64,000 bases of DNA from CAZUXY01 sp964624235. GTDB taxonomy: Bacteria > Spirochaetota > UBA4802 > UBA5368. The stretch spans positions 11,539 to 75,538 of the forward strand of contig CAZUXY010000015.1 in NCBI GenBank assembly GCA_964624235.1, written 5' to 3'. Both the position numbers and the translations under genes were made by a program. The notes beneath the pieces were generated by a model. That model worked only from the letters and a program-made list of their open reading frames with translations, searched no databases and had not been told where the DNA came from. Shown piece after piece: positions 24,301 to 29,765 of the stretch (its first letter is position 1; every line of letters starts with the position of its first letter).

Positions 24301-26293
24301 GAATTTCACCGATGGTGAGCTGATTGCTGAAAAAAGTCATGGACTCGCCCGACATGAAGTTTCCCTTTTCACACTGTGCTTCGTCGCTGTGTTGAACCAG
24401 GCTTATCCGTCCATCGGGGTCCCGCTGAGGGGATAACCCTTTGGCGGCGATCAATAATGCACCGAAATTTTCCACTTCAAAGGCGGTCTTCCGGTCAACA
24501 AGGGACAGGCCCTGTCTGAGACGCTCACGTTCATTCGTGATGATTTTTTCCGTAAAAGGTGATGTAACCGTTCGTGAAGGCAGACCAACCGAACCGCCGA
24601 TTACCGTCGTCTCACAGGGTTCCATTAAGCACTTCTGATAACGTTCTGTGATGGCGCAGCTCTCAACAATCTCTTTGCTGAAGAGGTAGGGAGTGCCTGC
24701 CTGAATGCCGATTTTTGCTCCTGCACGGGCAAGATGAGACGCCATCCCGCTGATGAAATACGAACCGAAACAGGTTCCTACACCGCCTGCGTAGAGTATG
24801 CTGAGTTCTGGAAGTATCTGGGATGAAATTGAGAGGAAATACTCAACTGCCAGTTCCCAGAGTACCATGCTGGTCAGGGATCCTATGTGGCCCCCGGCTT
24901 CGTTTCCTTCGAAAATGAACCGGCGGCATCCTTTTTTAACTGCACCGTCGAGAATGGTCATTGAAGGTGCATGGAGATAGGTTTTGATTCCCGCGGATTC
25001 GAGATCCAGTATCTGAGATGGATTACCACCGGCGATGAGGGCGTAGGGGATTTTGTATTTTTTTACCAGTTCGAAATGACGGCTGAGGGTCTCCCCCATG
25101 GCGGCAAATCCGATAATACCGGTACCGAACGCGGGTAATTCTTTAACCGCTTCCCGGAGCAGTTTTTCCGCCTGGTCCGGCGGGAGATTTCCCAAAGCGA
25201 GAAAAGGAAGTGCGCCCTCCCGGCAGACCCTGTCGGCAAACGCAACGCTGTCGCAAATGTTTGCCATCGGTCCCTGCACTATGGGAAGCAGCGTACCGTG
25301 TTCCCTGGCAAGTGCGGAGTCGGGTATGATGGGATCATGGCTATCGATTTCCCCTGCCTGCAGGGAAATATTCTGAAAGAGCGAGGCGATTACATCTTCC
25401 AGTCTGGAATGCACCTTCACGAAATGCCGGGCAAACACCGCGTCCTGGCCCAGGTAAAACAGCGACTGGACAGGCGTGCAACGATCGGAATTCATGGGAG
25501 TAAAGTGTGTTCGGATTTCATCATACAAAAGCTCATCCGATTCTCTCTCTGGGGACATTTCCAGTTCCCTGGATTTCAAGTTTTTAATGATTGCGGTACC
25601 CAGCTTGCGGAAACACCTGTAAGGGACGGTAAGAGAATCACCCAGCAGTATAGAATCACCCCCGTCGAGAGTAGAAAGCAGTGTGCGAAACTCCTCGGAA
25701 AGAGGAGACTCATCGGTCAGATAAAGCTGGCTGTCCAGTACGATTCCCGATGCACCCGCGGCGAAGAATCCTGCGGCGGTATGCATTCCTACTCCTCCGT
25801 GTATGATTACGGGGATGTCGCTGTTGGAGAGGTACCATTGCATGAGGATAAATGAGGTATGCCGCGAAACCTTACCCTGGGCTTCGATTCCTTTTAAAAC
25901 CAGGGCGGTCGGATTAAGCTTGTTGAGTATACTGTTTATACCGATATGCCTTGTTTCAACCAGCACATGATATCCGTAGAGATCGCAGGTAAACCCGTCA
26001 AGCTCATCGATATGATCATAATGAAATACAACCGTATCGCAGTTCTGAACATGGTTTTGTGACAGATAATCTATGACCATGCGATCGTTTATACCGACCC
26101 GAATGCCGAACAGGAAGTCCTGAGAGCTTAGACGTTCGACTATAGCCAGGGTTTCCGGTTCGTTCATGTGTTCCGTGTCGAGCACAGGCAAAGCTCCGGC
26201 GATGAAACAACTTCTCATGTACCGCTCATCGAATACCTTGGTGGGACTGTACGCCAGCAGTGGCAGGCGTGATCCGAAAATACGTTTAAACAT
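15314..26293 (-). CDS. PUFA-synthase-like type I megasynthase (ER-ER-KS-KS'-AT-KS-ACP-ACP-KR-DH)
   Basis: A single 3,659-residue iterative lipid/polyketide synthase. Domains: two nitronate-monooxygenase/PfaD-like flavin enoyl-reductase barrels (~1-260, including PVIIHGGVGMHTAAGFFAAG, and ~330-640, including GNEAGGHIGS); KS1 ~693-1150 (Cys900, His1036, His1072); KS-like 2 ~1173-1625 (Cys1377, but no histidines in the usual blocks); AT ~1655-1985 (GHSLGE Ser1748, His1854); KS3 ~2054-2560 (Cys2301, His2449, His2489); two carrier domains (~2632-2705 and ~2731-2803) with Thr2667 and Thr2763 in LGIDTVKQVE where Ser is expected; KR ~2855-3345 (TGGTSG, Ser3244, Tyr3257); hotdog DH ~3370-3645 (His3386, Asp3565). 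The set resembles bacterial PfaA/C/D enzymes merged in one chain. AAGGAG precedes the ATG. tetR lies 61 bases upstream and a PPTase gene beyond it. The product is unknown. Confidence 0.93.
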   Translation of the reverse strand: MFKRIFGSRLPLLAYSPTKVFDERYMRSCFIAGALPVLDTEHMNEPETLAIVERLSSQDFLFGIRVGINDRMVIDYLSQNHVQNCDTVVFHYDHIDELDGFTCDLYGYHVLVETRHIGINSILNKLNPTALVLKGIEAQGKVSRHTSFILMQWYLSNSDIPVIIHGGVGMHTAAGFFAAGASGIVLDSQLYLTDESPLSEEFRTLLSTLDGGDSILLGDSLTVPYRCFRKLGTAIIKNLKSRELEMSPERESDELLYDEIRTHFTPMNSDRCTPVQSLFYLGQDAVFARHFVKVHSRLEDVIASLFQNISLQAGEIDSHDPIIPDSALAREHGTLLPIVQGPMANICDSVAFADRVCREGALPFLALGNLPPDQAEKLLREAVKELPAFGTGIIGFAAMGETLSRHFELVKKYKIPYALIAGGNPSQILDLESAGIKTYLHAPSMTILDGAVKKGCRRFIFEGNEAGGHIGSLTSMVLWELAVEYFLSISSQILPELSILYAGGVGTCFGSYFISGMASHLARAGAKIGIQAGTPYLFSKEIVESCAITERYQKCLMEPCETTVIGGSVGLPSRTVTSPFTEKIITNERERLRQGLSLVDRKTAFEVENFGALLIAAKGLSPQRDPDGRISLVQHSDEAQCEKGNFMSGESMTFFSNQLTIGEIHAFLTGKKQRLYDNLNRLEASTSDACQIYDEIAITGIGCIYPDALSKEEFWNNIIDKKYSIKKLDTERFDAELYYSSNRKDEDKSYTMIAATVDSWMFNHERFGYTEEEASTLSRSQKMILEAAFQAVEDAGYTGEHRLPSDRTSIVVGTCLSNEHCDDLKFKYCYPEFKNHLERIPEFTSLDSELQSDILNTFRNALSAVPEPRFPDGVAINIDASRIAKHLGTRGINYTVDAACATSLAAVENAMNMLLQHETDIAIAGGVQTTLAPETLVGFCKMGALSAEGSYPFDARADGFVLGEGAGVVVLKRLRDAVRDGDRIYGVIAGIGSSSDGRGKAIAAPRQEGQMLAIQRCFSNAKRDISPSDIGFIEAHGTSTLMGDYTEILTLKSCYHGSSPIAVSSIKSQIGHLLGGAGMAGLIKTVMALGHRTLPPNGLFEKLSDKFDLEGSPLYINRIAAEWKTCQGKDRMAAISAFGFGGINYHLIVREYTGNTQLLKRHIFNKTEFDYNDHRIVAVSVGTVLPGASNVGELTTLLEEGKEVLSRIPESRFHNHSYANESGEFNLPMLSVGVVTGYEFENLRYRIPPATVNFIDRNQLFALDAAGQVIEGAGLKEILKNHGNKVGVIIGTATGEHHLGQIIRTRIPLLHKLIMGMERIPETTRRSIAGSLAASLKARYAENTEDTVPGVLSNIVSGRIANIFNCNGPNYTIETECASAAVAMRTAILELRSGHSDFVITGGVDTNLSPPNLMAFHKIKVLSPDKARFFDKNSRGLVMSEGCALLLLTTWNKAREHGMRILGEFSGFSFKSFAAESMLSPTVPGFVETMEELYRNQAVRKSQLDYFDVFASTHKLVDSWEKEALTSVFTRGFHFGNSKTELGYFRSANAAVVAVKLLIMSNRRIITPHHSYNNETSIVESGSILVPPLFCIDLRHKSMIHSAANFFGLGGIVGHAVVSTFPGWLRNQFETRSTDMINATKSDSMIKTDDSGHTGEKIAVLLTGQGSQHAGMMKELYDTVPLIKEIMDRGDSLFSSMRGYSLLEMMFGDDSRINLTENTQPAVFLSSAALFEYLRQRGFTPDHFIGHSLGECTALFCNGMLSFENTLKLIMARSEAMKTSSDQTPGGIMVLFQNAGDTASLLRESRLTDVWIANKNSENQTAVSGSIAGIDAFCDYLNRRQLMYKKLPLSCAFHSPMLSDAARGLEEHLKSVHFDSTARFERIIANATASPYPQSGEAVKNLLVTQVVSPVEFIDSVLNLYNAGVHQFIEIGPDKTLTNALKNIIKGPYRSLPAVDPKAGETVSFNKLLSHLLDKGRIRPETVGLSQKAVIHSVLPEKDTVLPGVSAGYDDDSYRDFKTRNKERIEKILFDEYMKEQRELMLDGIRRYGFYSEKIMITGVSVGLPGKARRVFNDDNLDRLIEGNNFIDPLDPDDKERLLDKNITRLQKSPDGNATFIEILSTSEVIQLAGRLGYFNLKDYGIDEQFDDCVALAIASGLEALKDAKIPLVVSYRTTGTGRRIPEGLSLPEEMQNTTGVISTGVFTGWETLIRELNTYYYNKFYVKPYHELENIYYHLMECVRDADIKEQITEWYMKIRERRKVYGNYRFDRDFMSKVASLGAAHFARLIKAKGPNTHLSGACASTTQAIAVAEDWIRTGRCKRVIVIGGEHATSEFQNPWIGSGMLALGAATTEPVVSDAAKPFDSGRKGTILGSGAVAMILERGDSVKERGMQGQAEILGTLIGNSAYHTTRLDIDHIAREMKNFIDTMEKRHHITRQEYAKKCIFMSHETFTPARGGSADAEVRALKSAFPEDYRNIVITNTKGFTGHTMGAGIEDAIMVKSLQKRKTPPIANLRNVSDEFKDLRFSRGETCDVEYGLHFAAGFGSQFAMLFLRRTEENKTEDNISYRQWLTRISGNDNPLLVTRNNVLCVESDRPDSEKPYIAAKSGHTEVSPVQPVNVADVDAKPQAGHFMVTQVKSIIAGQTGYTADMLEDDLDLEADLGIDTVKQVEIFGKISAHFGIENTEEVKLRELNTIAKIAAFVGSRSIEPVHQTSSHSVEKTTSPGKESIGTIKSIIAGQTGYTIDMLEDDLDLEADLGIDTVKQVEIFGKISAHFGIENTEEVKLRELNTIAKIASYVESFNLAAKNITAHVDDQTFKLNAVTPTAETLPGYPKKIRRFKVDCVQEDSDQGIPFDFAGKTILITSDNHGFTEKISEILKNKGASVISLGTRDTDYITDFNDPAVLGKTIKVIAAKHSSIDGIVHLLPIDYYYMRKNSGTESLMPVVKSLFIIIKELYGPLDRPDTLISALSFNSVVFPYAPDCPPIYPGFAGIAGMLKTVNKEMKGTLAKIVDFAIADPASDIDRIVHTYLDELQSGDTRVESGYRYGERYQLKLREAPAEKNENIINPGDTLLITGGTSGITFQILKRLVEIYELTLIICDYTDISELDKGFLADTLDETSIMEKVKQSMEGAKPLAIKKEVARIMKIRSKLRNLEYLKQKAAVTYHAVDVADYNALAAVIKNHRKIDGVLHAAGMEESQFITKKGLPSFNRVFDTKVAGAINLIKLLKNRKYRCFMAFSSVTARFGNEGQVDYTAANDMLGRLLHREQQHNPECIYRVIDWTAWDGTGMATSETVKKVLLEKGIDFLAVEEGIRFFMDELADRNTLEAVVTGTNSAFDTDKLFAKAKKVSAPFLDSLLFRDETGAVYTRVLDLQRDLFLFDHSRKGTPIFLGATGIEAMAEAAQTMAVTGHRLSKLTGFTIPYGIKILKGRPKELEIRAEMDRQSPDAIHCEIISRFKRPDGKITIERTVHYRGAYHFSINEPESIKVPIPEFKPVMYNGDLQDIVYHPERLFMHGLFKTVEDILSFDGATLITRIRCSSDREFFKGIVDPEFITNVPVIDAMFQTAGMFEVLTTNEIILPYAFGKMSFYRPVMKNHEYLCITGKTKSGEKTNVYDLYLTDYDGNLYLSIENFEMIKVDRVSEDFQVKNLFRLTS
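17904..18090 (-). repeat. Direct repeat, copy encoding carrier domain 2
   Basis: 187 bases that match 18192-18378 at all but about seven positions, counted by eye. The offset is 288 bases, exactly 96 codons. It encodes the second carrier domain of the megasynthase. Such identity at the DNA level points to a recent duplication or to gene conversion. Confidence 0.9.
18192..18378 (-). repeat. Direct repeat, copy encoding carrier domain 1
   Basis: Partner of the repeat at 17904-18090. The two encoded carrier domains differ by only one residue in the core helix region (TADMLE versus TIDMLE). Confidence 0.9.
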
Positions 26294-26354
26294 GGGAGCA
26301 ACTCCTTTTGTTATTGGATTTTTTCATATAAAGGGTGTGTTAATTAGAGAAGGA

Positions 26355-27389
26355 TCAGCTTGGTGTTGTGTTGGTATCTTCTTCAGGTGGTATATAAAAA
26401 CGCTGTTGCGTCCATTGTTCACCTACAAAGCCATTGAAAAGCACTTCCAGTATAATGGGGATCTCATCACGTAAGGAGTAATCCATTCCCGACCTGAACC
26501 ATTTGGTAACTACTCCGTCAATGAACCCCAGTACACCGTAAAAGACCGTATAAAAACCGGTCGTTTTAAGTTTACCGTTTTTGTTGAGAGAGACAATTCG
26601 TTCCTTGAGCATGGGCAGATGGGTGATCAGGTAATCGTAAAAAAGGTTCCTTCCCCCGGATTGCTGACTCATGGACTCGCTCTGAATTAATCTGTACACA
26701 TGAGGATTCTCTCCTATATAGATAACCAAGAACTCTATCATGGTACGTACCTGGGAAAGTATGTCACCATCGGTGGAAAGCTCACGGCTGACTCTATCAA
26801 CGATTACAGCAAAGCTTTCTGTGAGCAACTGGTCCAGAAGCTCTTCCTTGCTGGGGAAATACCGGTATACCGATCCTTTACCGACCCCCGAAACGGATGC
26901 GATACGATCGATGGTGGCACGATGAAAACCGTCCTCGGAGAAAACCTGCAGGGCCGCATCAAAAATCTTTTTACGCTTATCATCCCGAGACACACGGGAC
27001 CTTTCGGCGATATCGGGATTCTCCCTCGCCATAGCCATGAACCGCTTGATCCTTGCGGGGTTGAAGGAAACTGAATCCACCCCGTATTCCGCACATTCTT
27101 CCATGGCGATGTTGAACAGCTGATACGATGCGTTTCCCATATCCTTTTCATCCAGATAATCCATAACCTCTTCCAGATATGATGTTAACCATTGACGGGC
27201 CGACGTATGAAATTCCGCTGATGACTGATTCTGTGATTTTATTTCGTTGAGATACCCCCTGATTACATCTCTGAAAGTAGTGCTCTCGAAATGTCCATCA
27301 GGGGTGAAATAACGTCCCACCTCGGCGTAAAGCGGTATTCGGCGACCGCCGGATTTTTCATATAATCTGGAATGGTTTTCATTATCCAT
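26355..27389 (-). CDS. TetR-family regulator with long N-terminal extension
   Basis: A 344-residue regulator. The TetR DNA-binding domain is at residues ~136-185 (KKIFDAALQVFSEDGF, ATIDRIASVSGVGKGSVYRY), followed by an all-helical ligand/dimer domain. Usual TetR proteins start at the DNA-binding domain and have ~200 residues. Here ~135 residues precede it (YAEVGRYFTPDG, FRDVIRGYLNEI, WLTSYLEEVMDYLDEKDMG), helical and of unknown role. A perfect palindrome overlaps its own promoter, which implies autoregulation. The megasynthase starts 61 bases downstream with no terminator seen, so this is probably its pathway regulator. Confidence 0.9.
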   Translation of the reverse strand: MDNENHSRLYEKSGGRRIPLYAEVGRYFTPDGHFESTTFRDVIRGYLNEIKSQNQSSAEFHTSARQWLTSYLEEVMDYLDEKDMGNASYQLFNIAMEECAEYGVDSVSFNPARIKRFMAMARENPDIAERSRVSRDDKRKKIFDAALQVFSEDGFHRATIDRIASVSGVGKGSVYRYFPSKEELLDQLLTESFAVIVDRVSRELSTDGDILSQVRTMIEFLVIYIGENPHVYRLIQSESMSQQSGGRNLFYDYLITHLPMLKERIVSLNKNGKLKTTGFYTVFYGVLGFIDGVVTKWFRSGMDYSLRDEIPIILEVLFNGFVGEQWTQQRFYIPPEEDTNTTPS

Positions 27390-27408
27390 GACATTTACTC
27401 TAATTAAA

Positions 27409-27426
27409 GGACTGACTGGTCAGTCC
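27409..27426. promoter_or_regulatory. TetR operator palindrome
   Basis: GGACTGAC-TG-GTCAGTCC is a perfect inverted repeat with 8-base arms, typical in size and spacing for TetR-family operators. It covers the expected transcription start and touches the -10 box of the tetR promoter, 20 bases before the ATG. Binding would block transcription of tetR and, by read-through, the megasynthase. Confidence 0.8.
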
Positions 27427-27454
27427 GTATAATTGGTTGTTGATCAGATGTCAA
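27426..27454 (-). promoter_or_regulatory. Sigma70-type promoter of tetR-megasynthase
   Basis: On the minus strand TTGACA (27454-27449) is followed after 17 bases by TATACG (27431-27426). The operator at 27409-27426 lies immediately downstream. Confidence 0.75.
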
Positions 27455-27581
27455 CAATTTTTTAAAAAATTATTAAGTCACGATTACTGTTCAGTTTGTG
27501 GGGGGAAACTGACCTGGTAGATTCAGTAAAGAGTAGTATGATTGGGCGGCAGATATATACGGAAAACCGGTATGCAAACCG

Positions 27582-28376
27582 TCAGAGGGTTATTACATTG
27601 TTGCTGAGTCCCCTGATCAATGACAACACCGTTACTGCATAAGAATCATCCATAACATTGCTGTGTATGGTTATACCCTGGAGCACCCGTTTTTTGTATC
27701 GTAATAAACCATCGGTATATTCCAGGGATTTCAGGGTCTCGTGGAAACCTTTGCCTATCAGTTTTAAAAATGCTTCCTTTATGGTCCAGTGTATGAATAT
27801 TTCCTGTGCGGATTTGCTTTTGAGATAAAAGATCTCTTTATCGGTAAACGCCACTTTCATGAATTCCGTTGATACACTGGATTGTACCTTTTCTATGTCG
27901 AGTCCTATGGTCTGATGCAGATCGATGCTGATCCCGGCCATTGCGTAATCACCGGAATGGGAGAGAGAAATAGATAAAACTGGCGCCAGGTTAAGAAAAG
28001 GGATCCCGTTTCTGGCATATGCGATTTCAATTTTTTGCAGGGGTACATCCAGTGAAAGGCTGTATGAAGCCAGTTTTTTCACCGCGTACCGGCCGCTGAG
28101 CCATTCCAGCTGTTTTTTTAAAGACTTGAAGCTGTTAATCCTGGCCAGCTCTGCGTCGCATAAGAACTGCTCGCGGAAATTATCCTCGGAAAAGAACTCA
28201 GCCTTTCGGACCGCGTATTCATCGACGGAAATCCCGGATAAAAGGCCTTCGAGCAGTCCGGGTATAGATACGATACCGGTAATAACCGCATCATTTGCCG
28301 GTTCAATGCGGATAAAAGGTATCTGGCCGGTATCCATATCCCGATTCCCTGTGGCATAGTCTGAAACCTGGTACAT
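27582..28376 (-). CDS. Sfp-type 4'-phosphopantetheinyl transferase
   Basis: Transfers phosphopantetheine from CoA to a carrier-protein hydroxyl, activating fatty acid and polyketide synthases. The 264 residues show the family's two signatures: GLDIEKVQ (magnesium ligands Asp and Glu) and WTIKEAFLKLIGKG (Glu and Lys). An upstream SLSHSGDYAMAGI block matches the CoA-binding region. Its place two genes before the megasynthase, on the same strand, makes the latter's carrier domains its likely substrate. The start at 28376 has no strong ribosome site; an internal Met at residue 14 is an alternative. It has its own upstream gap of 160 bases. Confidence 0.9.
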   Translation of the reverse strand: MYQVSDYATGNRDMDTGQIPFIRIEPANDAVITGIVSIPGLLEGLLSGISVDEYAVRKAEFFSEDNFREQFLCDAELARINSFKSLKKQLEWLSGRYAVKKLASYSLSLDVPLQKIEIAYARNGIPFLNLAPVLSISLSHSGDYAMAGISIDLHQTIGLDIEKVQSSVSTEFMKVAFTDKEIFYLKSKSAQEIFIHWTIKEAFLKLIGKGFHETLKSLEYTDGLLRYKKRVLQGITIHSNVMDDSYAVTVLSLIRGLSNNVITL

Positions 28377-28536
28377 GATTACATTTTATCACATATGTTG
28401 AAAATTCTCGTAATTTATCTGATTTGAAACAGGGACGAGATTTACTCATGTTATAAAGTAAATTAATAATTGTGTTTCAGGATTAACCGTAAGAATTCTG
28501 TGTATAATAGATGAAATTACGGATATGCCGCGGTGG

Positions 28537-29172
28537 TTACATTCTTATGAGGCCAAGTTCCTTGATTTTACCTAAGAATCGGTCACTGGTTTTGTCCAGG
28601 AGGTTTTTCTTCATTTTATCGACGCTGATTTCATCGGTCTCATAACGATTGGACTGGTGGTCCAGAAATACGGTATTCAGATTGCGGTCCACGATGCATA
28701 TCGCGGAATCAAAATCCATGAACTGCATTTCGAACGAAATTACAGGGTAAACTTCATAAATAATAAGCCCGTCCAGGGTATTTTCAGCCATGATCTTCTT
28801 TAATTCAGTTTCGTTCTTTTGTAGATAAAGATTGATGATACCACGCGACTTGAATACCAGGAAGGCGCCGTTTTCCCCTGAAAGCTGATAAAACCTGTTT
28901 GATTCAGAATACATGCTTATGGAATCAGAACAGTTTTCAACAAGGATCAGCTTTCTCATCTGCTTTGCAGAATTCAGCCACTGGGAGAGGTTTTGCTGAA
29001 ACTCCGTCCTGGGGATACGGGAGCTTTCGGACAGGCGAATGATAATACCGGCGCTTTTTATACCTCTCAGGGCTTTTCCCGTGCTGAGTTCTGTACTGGA
29101 GGTATACTTTGCGCAATGTACTGTAAAAAAAAGACCCATGAGGAGAATGATGTTTAATATCGAGCGCATCAT
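28537..29172 (-). CDS. Lipoprotein of unknown function
   Basis: A 211-residue lipoprotein starting at one of two adjacent ATGs (29172/29169), which fits the iorB stop at 29183; an upstream in-frame start would run into iorB. The signal LLMGLFFTVHC ends in a lipobox Cys. The mature part is mixed alpha/beta (SAGIIIRLSE, RKLILVENC, LDGLIIYEVYPVI, DSAICIVDRNLNTVFLD) and recalls a small periplasmic sensor or assembly fold, without a recognised motif. It is the last gene of the paaK-ACT-iorAB run. Confidence 0.7.
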   Translation of the reverse strand: MMRSILNIILLMGLFFTVHCAKYTSSTELSTGKALRGIKSAGIIIRLSESSRIPRTEFQQNLSQWLNSAKQMRKLILVENCSDSISMYSESNRFYQLSGENGAFLVFKSRGIINLYLQKNETELKKIMAENTLDGLIIYEVYPVISFEMQFMDFDSAICIVDRNLNTVFLDHQSNRYETDEISVDKMKKNLLDKTSDRFLGKIKELGLIRM

Positions 29173-29182
29173 GAAGGATCCA

Positions 29183-29758
29183 TCACCTTTTATAAAGATC
29201 CCGACCCATCGCAAAGGCTTTCAGGTTCATTGAGATGAACTTTTCCTTGACCATGGTACTGATTGCGGCATTCCACTGTTCCTGGGTAAATTCAAGAAAG
29301 TTTGACAACATGCCCAGCATTACGATATTGAGCGCACGCTTTGTCCCCACTTCCTTCAGGACAGAATCCGTGTCCACAACAACCGGGTTTTTAACTTTTG
29401 CATTGAGCCATGATTCAATGTCGTCGGGATACTTTTCAAGTCCCGCCTCAACGGGAGCAGGATTGATCTTTTCCCGGTTTACGATGATGGTACCGTCGCT
29501 TTTCAGGTATTCAATTTTACGCAGGGTTTCCAGGAGTTCAAGGGTAACGAGGTAATCGGCGGTGCCTTTCTCGATAAGCGGGGAGTAGACCTTTGCTCCG
29601 AAACGGACGTGACAATCCACGCTTCCTCCGCGCTGTGCCATGCCGTGTACCTCCGACTCCTTGACGTCATAGCCGGCGTTTCTCGCCACCTCCATCAGGA
29701 TCTTGCCGGCGAGTATGACTCCCTGACCTCCGACTCCTGCGAAAATCACGTTCTTCAT
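29183..29758 (-). CDS. iorB: Indolepyruvate:ferredoxin oxidoreductase, beta subunit
   Basis: The gamma-type domain subunit of the 2-oxoacid:ferredoxin oxidoreductase that converts aryl pyruvates (indolepyruvate, phenylpyruvate) and CoA to aryl-acetyl-CoA, CO2 and reduced ferredoxin. The 191 residues contain GVGGQGVILAGKILMEVA at the N-terminus, EVHGMAQRGGSVDCHVR, and ADYLVTLELLETLR, all typical of IorB. It starts seven bases after the iorA stop. Cytoplasmic, acting with IorA. Confidence 0.93.
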   Translation of the reverse strand: MKNVIFAGVGGQGVILAGKILMEVARNAGYDVKESEVHGMAQRGGSVDCHVRFGAKVYSPLIEKGTADYLVTLELLETLRKIEYLKSDGTIIVNREKINPAPVEAGLEKYPDDIESWLNAKVKNPVVVDTDSVLKEVGTKRALNIVMLGMLSNFLEFTQEQWNAAISTMVKEKFISMNLKAFAMGRDLYKR

Positions 29759-29765
29759 GGACGCC

